Below, in pieces: positions 11,559 to 22,624 of a stretch of 64,000 nucleotides of DNA (the stretch's first letter is position 1; each line of letters starts with the position of its first letter). The notes under the pieces were generated by a model that saw nothing but the letters and a program-made list of their open reading frames with translations, did not search any database and was not told the origin of the DNA. The position numbers and the translations under genes were made by a program. Source of the stretch: Bipolaris cookei (Eukaryota; Ascomycota; Dothideomycetes; Pleosporales; Pleosporaceae); contig NRSV01000008.1 in assembly GCA_002286855.1 (NCBI GenBank), forward strand, positions 434,001 to 498,000. The letters are read 5' to 3'.

Positions 11559-12450
11559 TACTAACCCAAGGACCCCCTCCCCGACCCTACACCCATATAC
11601 CCAAATAAACTAGGTACATGTAAACCCCGGTTATGGTGGATACACTCGCCACGTCGGAGAGCCGCATATTGATATATATAGAAATATATCGCGGTCTACA
11701 GGCCTGAGGGAGGAGAATAAATAAATAAATATAGCAATAGCGGCTATACACTCGCCATGCCAAAAGAAGAATACAAAAATAAAACAAAAGAAGAGAATAT
11801 AAGAATAAAAGATAAGAATAGACTCTTGCAATGAAGGATACTTTGCAAGAGACAAGTAAATAGGTTGGAGCTGTGAAGGAGTGGCAGAAGGGGGGCGGAG
11901 GGCGGGTTTATATAGTCGAGGGTCAAGGCTTCAGTGTCGCATCGAGCGTGATTTAAAGGGGCACGTGAGACCTGCTGGTAGGCAGCAGTGCCCTTTCATT
12001 GTTGAAAAAGGCTGTTTCATTGCGTGGTGTGACGTCAAGGCAAATGCGTGAGCAGGCAGTTACTGGCGCTTGAGTGTTGCGTCGGGGACGGGAGCGCTTT
12101 CATATCAGCCACGTGCGCGCTTATTCACGCGAGTCGTTTGTATTTGAGAATGCTGCGTGATACTGAGCGTGGGTTATCGACTCATATGGCTTGTTAGCAG
12201 TCCTATGTGTTGAGACAAAACGCCGAAGTGAATTCTCTGTGTGAACAATATTAATCACACTGATACCTCACACACGGTGTAATTTCAGTGAGGACATGTA
12301 ATTAGAAGTATGAGGAGGTTTCGAGGAGGTTTCGAGGCGGTGATAGTATATTATAGTATCTAAGGACAATGGGGGTATCCCGAATCATTAACAGAGAGCG
12401 TCTGGCCATGACAAGATAGAAAAGAAGCGGCCAGGCTTCGATGAAACTGT
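11559..12450. other. Intergenic region downstream of the siderophore transporter
   Basis: No gene supported. It holds A-rich low-complexity sequence (about 11715-11830) and a short duplicated TTTCGAGGAGG stretch near 12318-12335. Confidence 0.5.
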
Positions 12451-14340
12451 CTAAAAAACGTTTCCCTTAGTCTGCTTGCCCTTCTCCTGCTCCAGCTTCT
12501 TGAGGTTGATGTTCTTCCAAACAAAAATGCAGGCCAGACAAAGGGGAACGAAACAGGCACCTGTGATGACCATCTTGCGCTGCACATCACCGTATGCACC
12601 AACGACAGCATCGCGCTCAGGTGTACCATCCAAGAAAGCCATCTGAGCTGAAATATCGCCAAAGATGGTGCGGTAGTCTGGTTTGCTAGATTCGGGAAGG
12701 CGCTTGAGGAGTTGTTCGGGAAGAATGTTGTTCCACATAGCGCCAGCAATAGCGTAACCAATTGAAGAGCCGAAGCTGCCAAAGAGACCGTAGATGGCGT
12801 TGATTACAGCAATCTCTTGGTGTGTGACGGGGACCATGACCGCGAGCTGAGCACAAGTAGCGAAAAATGCCGTACCAAGGCCAACAAGGACTTGTGTAAA
12901 GGCAAGGACACCAGGGTTGGTAGATGGATTCCGGAAAGGAATCAAGAGTGCGGTACCAAGTAAGACGATGGGAACACCAGTGTAAGCAGTCCACTTGAAG
13001 TTGCCAGAATGCCTGATCCATAACGCAATTATCGGGCTGAAAACTGACGACGTAAGCGAAAAGGCATTGAGAATGTAGCTAGCATGCGTGATGCTTTGCC
13101 TGTGAACGACCAGCAGGTATGAGTAGAAGTATCCGTTCCAGCAAAAAACGGAGAGGAACATGACTCCATAGAGAAGACATGAGCCGACAATAGTTCCATT
13201 CTTGAGGTAGATCCAAGGCAAAAACTGGACAGGCGCGAACTTGGCCTCCCAAATGTAAAAGACCGGGAAGAGAACGAGACCGAGCACGATGCAAGCAATG
13301 ATGTAAGGTGTCTTCCAGCCGTTGGGAGCGTAGGATACGAGAGTAAAGGGCAGAACGAATAAGCACCACGCGCACATGATGAGTATAATGCCAAAAACTG
13401 GGCCATGTTAGCATATGTCATGTGTATCATACGAGGAGCTCACCATCAAATTGCACAAAATAGTACCAAATTGACTGCAGGACATTGCGATCCGACTTTT
13501 CCGTCTTGGCCAACCCGGCTTTCCTGGCCTTGCGGTACATGAACATCATGACAACGATGGCGGGAAGGCAGCAGCCAATGAAGATGATGATGAATGCACC
13601 AAAAGCCCAGCGCCAGTTGTTCTTGAAGTAAAAGAGCTCTGCAATCTTGGGACCGGCGAAAGTGCTAGCGATACGAGGCGTTCCGTTGATGGTGAGGATG
13701 ATCATTCGGTTCTTCAAGGTGGTAATATCGGCAGCCATGATGTCAGCAACATATAGCACACCAATATGGCCAGCCCAGTAGAGAACGTGACCAGCCATAT
13801 ATGTCTGCACGTTCTGGCAAGCAGCTTTCATGGCCATACCACATACGACGAGAAGGAGCATAAGGAAGAAGCCCTCTACGCGACCGAAAACGTCGATTAC
13901 TTTGGCAATGAGGAGGGGAACACAACCACTCAGTGCTGTTGCCATGACGCTCGAAACGGTCAACAGCCCGTGCCTTCCAAAAGCCGAGGTGATGTAAGGG
14001 TTGAGCGCTGCGTCAATGGCATTTTGTAGGAAAGCAACAAACTCAATAAGGTACAAGCTAAAAGTCGGTCAGTATTTGATCGTTGGTTGGGAGAAGGAAC
14101 GACGAACAAGATGAACATGATGATCAGAGTCTCCTTGCTCCATATCTCGGTGATGGCACGGACACGTTGAACGCCATTCTGGAAGTTCTCCGACTCAACG
14201 GACTTGGTCTCGGCGTCGCTGGCCGTCTCGTGGGAGTGGACTGCTCCATCGCCCCTCTTCTCAATGTCGATGTCGCGCGAGGGACGAGTAAAGCCCTCTG
14301 CAGGCCGCACCACGTCAGTCTCAAGAGTGTTATTCGCCAT
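12451..14340 (-). CDS. MFS siderophore-iron transporter (SIT family), intact
   Basis: Plasma- or endomembrane importer of Fe(III)-siderophores, by family. Exons 14340-14108, 14057-13444 and 13397-12451 (introns 50 and 46 bp) join into 597 codons without lesion. The ATG at 14340 starts a polar cytosolic N-terminus of about 70 residues. Multiple hydrophobic segments then fit the 14-helix SIT/DHA14 layout. Family-style stretches include AFLQNAIDAALNPYI, SYILNTFSLTSSVFSP and, near the end, AIAGAMWNNILPEQLLKRLPE. The C-terminus is Lys-rich and cytosolic. Three exact matches to the iron-repressor GATA consensus ATCWGATAA lie upstream at 14599-14607, 14618-14626 and 15142-15150, which supports iron-responsive control. 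No siderophore synthetase is in the window, so it may take up exogenous siderophores. The ligand cannot be told from sequence. Confidence 0.93.
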
Positions 14341-14598
14341 GGTCAAACGGGATTTCCGAAAAAATGCCGGGCGGGGCAGGGTATTGAGCTGAAATGCAGG
14401 TGGATGTCGATCCCAAGACCGGCAGATGGAAGCATTCTTAAGTATCTCCAGGGCCCACTCCGAGAACCGGACGGGGAAGGTCAGCACAGGAACAAGAAGT
14501 GAAAAATTTGCCCCGTGTATCCCACCCGGTGGCTTGGGATCATCTCCCACCGTCCAGGTATGATGGAGTGCCCAGACAGCGTTAGCAGCGGCTAGATG

Positions 14599-14626
14599 AT
14601 CAGATAAGTCCTAGATGATCTGATAA
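14599..14626. promoter_or_regulatory. Pair of SreA-type GATA sites
   Basis: ATCAGATAA at 14599-14607 and ATCTGATAA at 14618-14626, centred 19 bp apart in the same orientation, about 260-290 bp upstream of the transporter ATG. Both match ATCWGATAA, the extended GATA consensus reported for fungal iron-repressor (SreA/SRE) targets. Binding by the repressor in iron-replete cells is inferred. Confidence 0.75.
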
Positions 14627-15141
14627 GATCCAATGTCCCTTCGCCCTTAAAACTGCCCCACCGCAAACCTGCATTGCCAAGCCCTTGGCTCATAATTTCG
14701 ATGGCGGCCATAGCTCCCGGATCGTCAAATCGAGCAATGCACGCCGAAGCCTCAGTCCCGTCTTGACATAACCAACAGGTCTCGCCCCAAGCATAGAAGA
14801 ATCCGAGGGTGGGTAGCGGCATTGGGTGTGAATTTCACGTGGCAATCGCCTGATAACCTGCCGCCGTCTCAGTATGCCTTGGGACGATGGCTCGTCCATG
14901 ACAGAAGTGTGTGGATGAACATGGCGACTATGACTAGGAAAAACCGTCCACTCCGGAGAAACAAATGAAACCCTACCCAATGCACTCAAAGAATTCAGGA
15001 ATTAACATTGGCGGTAGTCATGTGGATGGGGTGCAAAGGTGAAAGAATGAAGCTGTCGCATGGCCATTAGCCAGGCGCGAGAACTGCCCCTCATGACCGC
15101 TGGGACTAACGGCCCCAACACGGTCACGATGACATCTAATC

Positions 15142-15150
15142 TTATCAGAT
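15142..15150. promoter_or_regulatory. Third SreA-type GATA site
   Basis: TTATCAGAT, the reverse complement of ATCTGATAA, about 800 bp upstream of the transporter start. A third exact 9-mer in one upstream region is unlikely by chance. Confidence 0.6.
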
Positions 15151-16154
15151 CATCGCACTTACCTCGGACGATGCCTACTTCAGCATAACTCGAGCTTTCA
15201 GCCCTTCCATGGCGGGGTCTTAAAAACACTCTGCAAGTAGTTTGAGCGTCCGCGTGGAATTGAGAAACAGCCACCATCTCAACGGATCCACCGTCTTGTG
15301 ATCAGGCCACCAGGTTGGCCGACCCAACGCCACAACTATTCGGCTTCATCGCGGCGCCCTCTATTTGTCTCACACGGATTGAAAAAAAAGTAGGGGCCAG
15401 GACCATTCGAGCGCGAAGTGGAAGGCTAGAAAACGACCTCGGAATGTCAGCCACGTGGTATTTGTCATGGGCATCGACTGATTCTACTCATAACAATGGG
15501 ACTGGCGGATATACGGCAACTGATCCCAACTCCATTTTCTCGGCTTGCCAGAGTCTTCTATGAACGCTGAGTAGACTATAGTTCAAAACAGATCAGAGGT
15601 AATACTGTTGAAACTGCTATCTCACTGCGCGTGCGCTCAGCCAAACTGAGGAACAATCAATTTGTTGATTTGATTGATCAGAAGCATGCGCTTGACTTCA
15701 TCCTACAGAGTGATCCCACGACTCTGCATTTGTGCTGCCTGGTTTATAATGCTTACCAACGTGCCCATGTTCCGTCTGGCTGGCAGACTGGCTCTGACTT
15801 GGAAACGTTACCTCTGAAAGGGATATCTTTATTGTCTCAACGAACAGTGATCTCGTCGTAACTATAGTCACGACCCATGCAATGCAAAAAAACTAATTTC
15901 AGAGATTGGAAATGTACTCTCACTGGAAAAATTGCTGGACAACAGTTCCTCGCCCTCACTACGACAAGCTACAGGGTGGCAAAAGCTAGGTGAAGACGGG
16001 CTTTAGCTTTCGCAGTCACCTTTACTTCTGTAAGTATATTGCTAGGCAATATCCACAACACTATACTCTCATTTACTTCCTTTCTTCTTCCGAAACTACC
16101 ACGTCTGCCCACTCGAACGACGCCAACATGGCAGAAAAAGACCCCTCCTAAGAC

Positions 16155-16858
16155 ATGAACGGTATCAAGAACATGCTTGCAAAGACGCTTGGGCGACTCA
16201 AGGAAGAAACTGCAAAGTTCGAACAGTCCCAAGTAGCGAATGAGCACTTGGTAAACACGCAAAAGAGATTAGAAGAGAAGGGTACGACTCCTTTATCAGT
16301 AAGTATTGCAGTTCAGATTTTCGCTTTAAAGAACATGGCCAACATGCGGTATAGCTGGCAAAAGTAGCAGAGACTCTGAATAAGCACGGCGAGTCGGGAG
16401 CTATACGCGTATTGGACGACGTGAACTGGGTTTACTAATCAACAAGTGCTATCATTCGAGCTCAAAGGGAATTACTCAACGAAAAGATGCGAGAGCTTGT
16501 CAAGACAGAGAACGAGCTCGAGAAGGTGACCAAGCGGGTCTAGAAGACCACCCAGGACCCAACCATTTCTGAAACTACTGCCATATACACTCCCGCTCTC
16601 AAAACCATTGCCGCTCCCGAAGCAACTGGCACTCTCGAATCCACTACCACTCATGGACCCACTGCCACTCTCGAGCCCATTGCCAAACCCGCTGCCGAGC
16701 CCGCTTCCAAACACCCCAAGAAACTCCATTGTTTTGGACTAATCCAACGGATGCGAGAAGATCGTCAGAAGGAGAGAGCGGAGAGAGAGTCAAAGAAACG
16801 GCCGGCGGAACAACAGTTGTCCTCGGGTACGGAAAAGAAAAGATGTGACAAGAAATAA
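16155..16858 (+). pseudogene. Broken orphan gene for a coiled-coil protein
   Basis: An ATG at 16155 starts MNGIKNMLAKTLGRLKEE, a heptad-rich coiled coil. A probable intron begins with GTAAGT at about 16300 and ends before about 16361, after which the coiled coil continues (LAKVAETLNKHGESGAIRVL). Further on, RELLNEKMRELVKTENELEKV ends at an in-frame TAG near 16541. Beyond the stop the same frame continues with a Thr/Pro/Ala-rich linker and a basic Lys/Arg/Glu tail ending at about 16858. The stop and the uncertain middle join make an intact product unlikely. I do not recognise the family. Confidence 0.45.
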
Positions 16859-17245
16859 GGTGCGAAGGAAGGCCATATGAAGTAAAGAATCGGTTCGGCA
16901 AGAAGTAAGGTATTGGCGATGGCCATAGCAAGTAACGAATGAATGGACCATTTCGCTAATTTCTTATGTTTGATACCATGAGATGTCATTACCCACATCC
17001 AAATCTCCATTATTATGTTGGTCGAACTGTTGATACAATGAGTTGAGCTATCGTTCACGAAGACCGTTGTCCCATCCATTCCTCCAAGGCTTACCGGTCG
17101 TATTCTGCACGTCTCTGCATGGCTTCTGTCATTTTCGTATCCACTTCCGCTCTGGGAGTTGCGACCTTTATCTCCTTTTCTAACACCTCAGCGAGCTTGG
17201 CCGCAGCCTGTGCTTAAGTTCCGACATCCTAGTTTTGGCCTGTAG

Positions 17246-17810
17246 CTAGCGTGCTTCGTGCGGAAGCTTATGTTCTTGAGAGCCGGCGACGCGCTTCTGG
17301 GAGGTATTGCTTTCCTCGTTAAGAAAAGATATTTTTATCTTCTTTTGCCGTTGCTGGTCATCGGCTGCCTTGTTGTCTTTTTGAGCTTCAATTTCAAAAG
17401 TCGCTCGTCGCTGCTCAGAGTTTTGCAGAGAGCCCTGTTGCCTGGAGATCATTGTTTGAAGCTTCTTCGTGGTCGATGTACTCTCTTCTAAATCATCTGA
17501 GTTAGTTAGTCGTGTATCACATATGTAAAGAGCTGTGGAACTTACCTCGTAGATGGATAAGAGTATCCAGAAGTACTTTGTCTTCTGCTAATCTTCCCGC
17601 TTTCTCCTTTTCGTCGGCTAGGGTTGAGTTGCCCTGCTCATCTGAATTGTGCGCTTTCTCCATAACCTCTGTTTTGCATTATTTTTCGACAATTCCCTCG
17701 AGATCTTCTACTTGAATCCCTAGTGCTGTAGTGGCACAAAGAAAAGCACTGTATCCCAATGTATTGTCAGTCACCTCTTCGAATGTATATGAGGACAACG
17801 GGAGAGTCAT
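17246..17810 (-). pseudogene. Orphan two-exon coiled-coil gene with an in-frame stop
   Basis: An ATG at 17810 opens a frame for an acidic N-terminus. It hits TAA at 17679-17681, then continues as EKAHNSDEQ to LLDTLIHLR. A well-formed intron at 17497-17545 (GTAAGT, branch CTAAC, CAG) joins in frame to DDLEESTSTTKKLQTM and a Gln/Lys-rich coiled coil ending at 17246. The single stop in an otherwise good gene model suggests recent loss. Function unknown. It lies between two other broken coiled-coil genes. Confidence 0.5.
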
Positions 17811-18442
17811 GTTGCAGCAGATTGGCTGTGTCTCTTCACGAACAATTGGGAAGGATGCGTGGGCAGATAGAAAAAAGTCATGTATCTTCTACAAAAGTTT
17901 GCCGCAGTCGCCAGTGCAATGAAAAGACGATCGTAGCTCATGAATCACGAGATCTGGCCTTGGCGGGAAGGTGGACAGCTCGTTCCTGCCTGGATTTGCG
18001 GAAGGAACCTAGCTCCTAGAGTACACTCACCTCGCAACTGAATCATTTCCACCAACTCCATAGCATGCAGCAAGAGAGGCTGCGGCAAGCCAATAAGTTT
18101 ATTTCAGTAAGAGAATCGACTGCTTAAATGGAGCCTGCTAGCATTGTCGATAGCCCATCAGTGAATATCCAATCTCGCGAGCTAAGCATCTTCTCCAATG
18201 TCAAAGATGCAAAGCAATGTGAGCACGAACTACAATAAATAGCCAAGGATGCCCGAGTGCTCCTCCATCCATTCCATGAACTTCAGTCATTGTTTCATCT
18301 ATCCTCGACCCCCACACACCCTCTCCCATCTCTCCATTCTGGTTCTTAGAGAGCCTCCTAACCCATCATCTCTTCCGGCATCTTTTCTCTTTTCTTCCCT
18401 CCTTCTTCTTCTGCTTCTGTATTCCACATATGACGTTCTTAA

Positions 18443-19201
18443 TCAAGACATTGATGCTTGGCTTCCAATTCGCTTCTCGCTTGCTTGCTTCTCGGATTTC
18501 TTGGAAACCTGTTTTGTTAGTTTCTCAGCCTTATGCTCGCACATGCGGGCACCGACTACGGCAAAAGAAAGAATCATCGCGATGGCGTTTGTGTTGGTTA
18601 GGGTTTCCCAGTTGCGAAATACGCTGCTTATAAATTCCTGGTCAACTGACAGGCCTATCTTCACGGCTAGCTCATGTACTTGATCTTGTACTTTCTCTTC
18701 GTCGATGTCTGCTGTTCCATTGATCGAGGTCGAGCTGCGAATGGTTCCTGGTATTTCGCTAGGCTCTGTTTTCACGTCGTCATTGTTGCTCAGTGCTGTA
18801 TTGAGTTGTCACGAGGCTGATCTGTCAAGCTCTTGGAAGGCGAAGTAGCTTTCTCTTTGACCATTTGCCTAAGCTAGGCAAGAAGTCCAGTCACTACAGC
18901 TAGCTGTGCCTTCTTGTTCGCTACCATCTCTTCTTGACGTTCTACAATATTGAATGCCTGGAAAATCACCGGTTCGAGCTGATTGAACACTTTGAGTATT
19001 GCTTCTCGGAGCAGACGAAACTTCAACTGGTCTATATTACCCTTGGTCTTTTCGTAGATAGTTTTTGCGTCTTGCAAGTTCCAGCAATTGGGTCTGGTAA
19101 GACTACCTTAAATCGCCGATGAGTCTTAGTGCGTGCTTTTGATCCTGCATTGTTTGCCAGTTCGCGCACAATGTCGATGATTTGCTTTGATAGTGGGTTC
19201 A
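18443..19201 (-). pseudogene. Orphan coiled-coil gene, frame-broken
   Basis: Leftward from an ATG at 19201 the frame encodes MNPLSKQIIDIVREL and a basic stretch. Coding then continues in another frame at 19077-18874 (TIYEKTKGNIDQLKFRLLRE, a coiled coil). A third block at about 18790-18443 has an acidic start, the segment DQEFISSVFRNWETL, and a Lys/Ser-rich end. Stops and frame changes separate the blocks. Some may be introns, but I found no clean splice pair for all of them. Family unknown. Confidence 0.4.
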
Positions 19202-19238
19202 TGTTCGGGCTGTGATCTTGTGGTAAAGAAAGTAGCAT

Positions 19239-20047
19239 GTTGCATCTTTGCTCAGTTTGCTGAGAACGTTCGTGGGGGAAAGGTTATGGCAGATCCCAAG
19301 TGTGAGGGAAGTAGTGCGCACAAACCACATGGAGGGTGAGATTGCAGAAATAAAGGCAGATTTAGATATGCCGTCTTGTTTCTGTAATATCCTCATGACC
19401 AAGCATGAATGTCGTTAGTGGCTACCTCTAAAATAATATATCCAACAGCTTGAGGCGGTTCTCACAGCCACGTAGAGCCAGCTGTCCGAGCAACCAATAT
19501 AATTTATTAATCTTGCATCAGGATTAGCTTAACTCTAAAACCTGCCGCTATAGAAGCCTATTAGTAGAGAGTAGAACATCTAGAGTAGAGATATTCACAG
19601 GTGATATTGAGTCGGTCTCTTTTTCCTAATAATACGTATATGTATGATCCCATTTATCTTACAGATCCCTATGCCCCAAACTAAAGGGCAGCACCCCTTC
19701 GCTCGCCAGGATACCCCTCAGACGGTGCTCGTTAGTACGTATCATCCAATAGACCCAAAACATCAGGTATAACCAACAAGTAAAGGTAGCTCGTTTTTAC
19801 ATTGAAATCATAGTGAGAGTAGCAATATAATGGCTGATCTCCGGGCGTCGCCCACCTTGCTCGCAGTGGAGAAGTCAAGGTGAAGGTGTCTCTCACTTGC
19901 GGACATGATCTGATGCCCTATACATATCATCGTGTCCGCTGCTCGATTCTTCTAACTACACTCTACCATTACTATCTTTCTTTTTGATAACAGTCGTGCT
20001 TGTCCAACTTGTTCCTCTACGGCTCTTTTCGACCATCTTGTTCCACG
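19239..20047. other. Intergenic region
   Basis: No gene supported. It probably holds the promoter of the orphan gene starting at 20048 in its right part. Confidence 0.4.
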
Positions 20048-20912
20048 ATGGAGAATGACAGTCTCCTCCAAGGATATTCGGCCTCGGACACCACGTTGAT
20101 CTCCGTAAGCAATATGCCATGCTTGCCTAGCAGTGCTAATCCATCCCAGAGAAAGAATTCAACAAGCTGCGCACTTCGTTCCGGCTTCTACTCGAAACTT
20201 TGAACGCTAATAAAGCCAACGACGCTCAAGATGCAAGAATGCAAATCAGAGCCTACCATAAAAAAATACGGAAACACACCTGCCTGACGAGCACGACAGT
20301 ATCGAACCTTACCATACCATTATCGAGCAGATAGATGCAAACTCCATCGACAAAGAACCCACCGGCACCGAACCCAGTATCGCCGAACCTACCAATGCAG
20401 AAAACAGCGAACGCGAGCTAACAGCTCCCGTTGATCCATCTCACGGCCCCTTTATGCAAAATATCCACTTCCAACCTTTGTCCGCAAACTGGCAGAACGA
20501 AGTTGACATGTCTGTTCATTTTCACCTCATTTACGAGGAACAATGCAGGTAATGGAGAACCATGTTCCTCACCTCTGACCTGCACGTGGTTGGTACCAAC
20601 AAAATCCCAGACCCGCTATTCGAACTCGTTCCCCTGTTCACGCGCCTTGCAGGCAGAAACATCGATACGTTGATGATATGGCAAGTTCGCGCTATCTATC
20701 AGCGTAGCGCGTGGTATAGCGAGAGCAGCCTGGAGATCCTTTGTCATCTTCTGCACGAACTCGAGGTAGATTTAGAACACGGGGCGCGGTTAACTGCACC
20801 GGCTGATGATGGCGTTGGTGACGATGGCATGGTGTTACACGGGGTCTGGATCTATACTTCTCTTGCCGGGTCCCACACCAAGGCCGGTGAGCTTTACGCT
20901 AGTGTTTCGTGA
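20048..20912 (+). pseudogene. Orphan gene with one frameshift and one in-frame stop
   Basis: An ATG at 20048 gives MENDSLLQGYSASDTTLIS. A textbook intron follows (GTAAGC at about 20108, branch TGCTAATCC, acceptor near 20154), leading to KEFNKLRTSFRLLLETLNA. The frame is then lost at a run of seven A near 20260 and resumes as LPDEHDSIEPYHTIIEQ, a Thr/Pro-rich linker. The last block, at 20460-20912, is interrupted once by TAA near 20551 and includes GTNKIPDPLFELVPLFTRL and SSLEILCHLLHELEVDLEHG. Only two lesions separate this from an intact gene, so it died recently or the homopolymer is a sequencing error. No family recognised. Confidence 0.5.
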
Positions 20913-21938
20913 GGTTGTCTGGCGATTCGTAGTGGAAAAGAGTTATGGATGTAACCGGGGGTTTTGACAAACACTAATCTATATTGCTATAGACTAACGA
21001 GTAACAATCTTGTTAAGTAAAGTAACTAGTAAGAAAGTACAATTTGAGTTGACCACAACGAGAGTAAATAATGAAATCCATCCATCCTTATATCCTCATT
21101 GCTTTCGTCCTGCCATCTCGGACATCTCGCCAAGACGAGATGGACCAGATGGCGTTGCCATCTCTTCATGCACTGCCATCTCAGATGGCCGGCCTTGGCG
21201 AGATGGCACATCACGTGACCTTGAGCCCCGCGGTGATCCGTTACCTTCTGACGCGGAGCTTTGTGGCACCATAACCACTCGTGCTCTCTCGTTCCTCTTG
21301 TCCCGCGTCAAGGAGAGCCCCTTTCTTGTTATCTCTGTAACACATGGCCGATGAGGACGGCGACAACATGGTTGATGAAGATTTTCATGATGCAGTAGAT
21401 AAAAACAGTGATGGGACTGTCAAGGAGGAGGAGGAGGAGGAGGTCTATGAGGATAGTGATGGCGCGCTCAAGGAAGAGGAAGGGGAAGAGGAAGGGGACG
21501 TGGATGAGGAGGGTACCATGCAATGAGCATCGAACACAGACACGAAAGCAAGCGCGTAATAACTACTTTGAGACTCACAAGACTACGACTTATATAGTTC
21601 ACGAACAATACAACAGAATTGATACTAATTCATTTCCACAATCCCATGCGCTACTTTGCCACAAATCCTTACGTGCGACTGCAAAACACCACACAGATCA
21701 ACACTTAGAAGAATCTCCACGGCACCTCCATCTCCACCCTCGAAAATCATGATTCAGCTCTGATTCTTTAGAGAAAATGTCCAATCGCGCTAACGCACCC
21801 GCGTCGTCACTCCACCAGCACCTCACTAAACTTTATTTGCGGGGCAAAAGCTCCAGTCCAAACCTCCAAGCTTGTCGAGTAAAACTTTTTTTCATGCAAT
21901 ATATAAACATTTCTATTTTACTTTCTTTCATCAATTCA
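20913..21938. other. Intergenic region with low-complexity sequence
   Basis: It contains a foldback repeat near 21109-21210. An acidic open frame at 21344-21526 is made largely of GAG/GAA triplets (Glu/Asp runs); I regard that as low-complexity DNA, not a supported gene. Confidence 0.45.
21109..21210. repeat. Foldback repeat, about 100 bp
   Basis: The two sides are inverted copies built from TGCCATCTCG and CTCGCCAAG words, for example TGCCATCTCGGACATCTCGC at the left and the complement of GGCCTTGGCGAGATGGCA at the right. It could be a small MITE, but I see no target duplication. Confidence 0.4.
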
Positions 21939-22026
21939 TCCGGTATGGTGTATCGGCTAGCATCCGTCGCTTTCATTTCCGATGATAGCGCCCGACGAGA
22001 GCCGGGTTCGACTCCCGGTACCGGAA
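21939..22026 (+). tRNA. tRNA-Glu(UUC) with a 16-nt intron
   Basis: The acceptor stem TCCGGTA (21939-21945) pairs with TACCGGA (22019-22025), with discriminator A at 22026. The anticodon stem CGTCG/CGACG encloses CTTTCA before an intron at 21976-21991, directly after position 37, the canonical place. The anticodon TTC (21972-21974) reads GAA/GAG. The T arm is CCGGG-TTCGACT-CCCGG. A T run at 22033-22041 is the expected RNA polymerase III terminator. Confidence 0.92.
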
Positions 22027-22041
22027 GATTACTTTTTTTTT

Positions 22042-22624
22042 GGGTCGGTCCTAAAATTTGAGGTTGACAAATAAAGGTAACTGTTGAATGGACTCTATTG
22101 GCCTAGCCAGCGCTTGGTATTAGCAAGATGTCTAAGTCAAAACAGCTAGTTGCACGGTGTACACAGCGTGCGGGTGAGTAGAGATGGCAAGTAACTATGG
22201 TTCATTGTTATCTCTATTCTCCTTTCGAAAGGAAAGGGATTGGTGTACGTACTCCTGAGCCCTGTGCACAGGTATCCGCATAGATCAGGAGTCTTATGGC
22301 TAGTACCTCAGTACCTAATTAAAGTTCAGACAGTAACATTTCTTTTTTTTTAACTATCTCCTGTCTTTTTCTTTTTGTCTTTTTATTGCCTCGCCTCGCG
22401 TGTGTATACATTAAACAGAGAAAAGAAAAGAAAACGCAGGTTCAACATCACTAGAACAGGAATACGAGTGATATGCATCACGACGTGCGACAAGGCGGGT
22501 TATGCGCTGGATTGACTGTGGCCGCTATATATGCACCGCACATCACTCGTCAGTCTCCGTCTCGCTCTCTGGTGGAGGCGAAAGTGACGAGCCCGAGCCA
22601 AACGACAGAAACGCCAAAGCAGCA
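22042..22624. other. Intergenic region
   Basis: No gene supported. T-rich sequence near 22338-22385. Confidence 0.4.

Larger units (their letters stand above)
14341..16100. other. Long upstream region of the siderophore transporter
   Basis: No gene supported apart from the GATA sites. Several open frames of 75-100 codons occur on both strands, but they lack start context and family resemblance. Confidence 0.5.

Noticed and set aside
14590..15277. Minus-strand open frames upstream of the siderophore transporter as a further gene
   Set aside because: Short, no ATG context, no recognisable content, and they overlap the GATA sites.
21344..21526. Acidic 60-residue open frame as a small gene
   Set aside because: Mostly Glu/Asp triplet repeats; no conserved core or splice context to support it.
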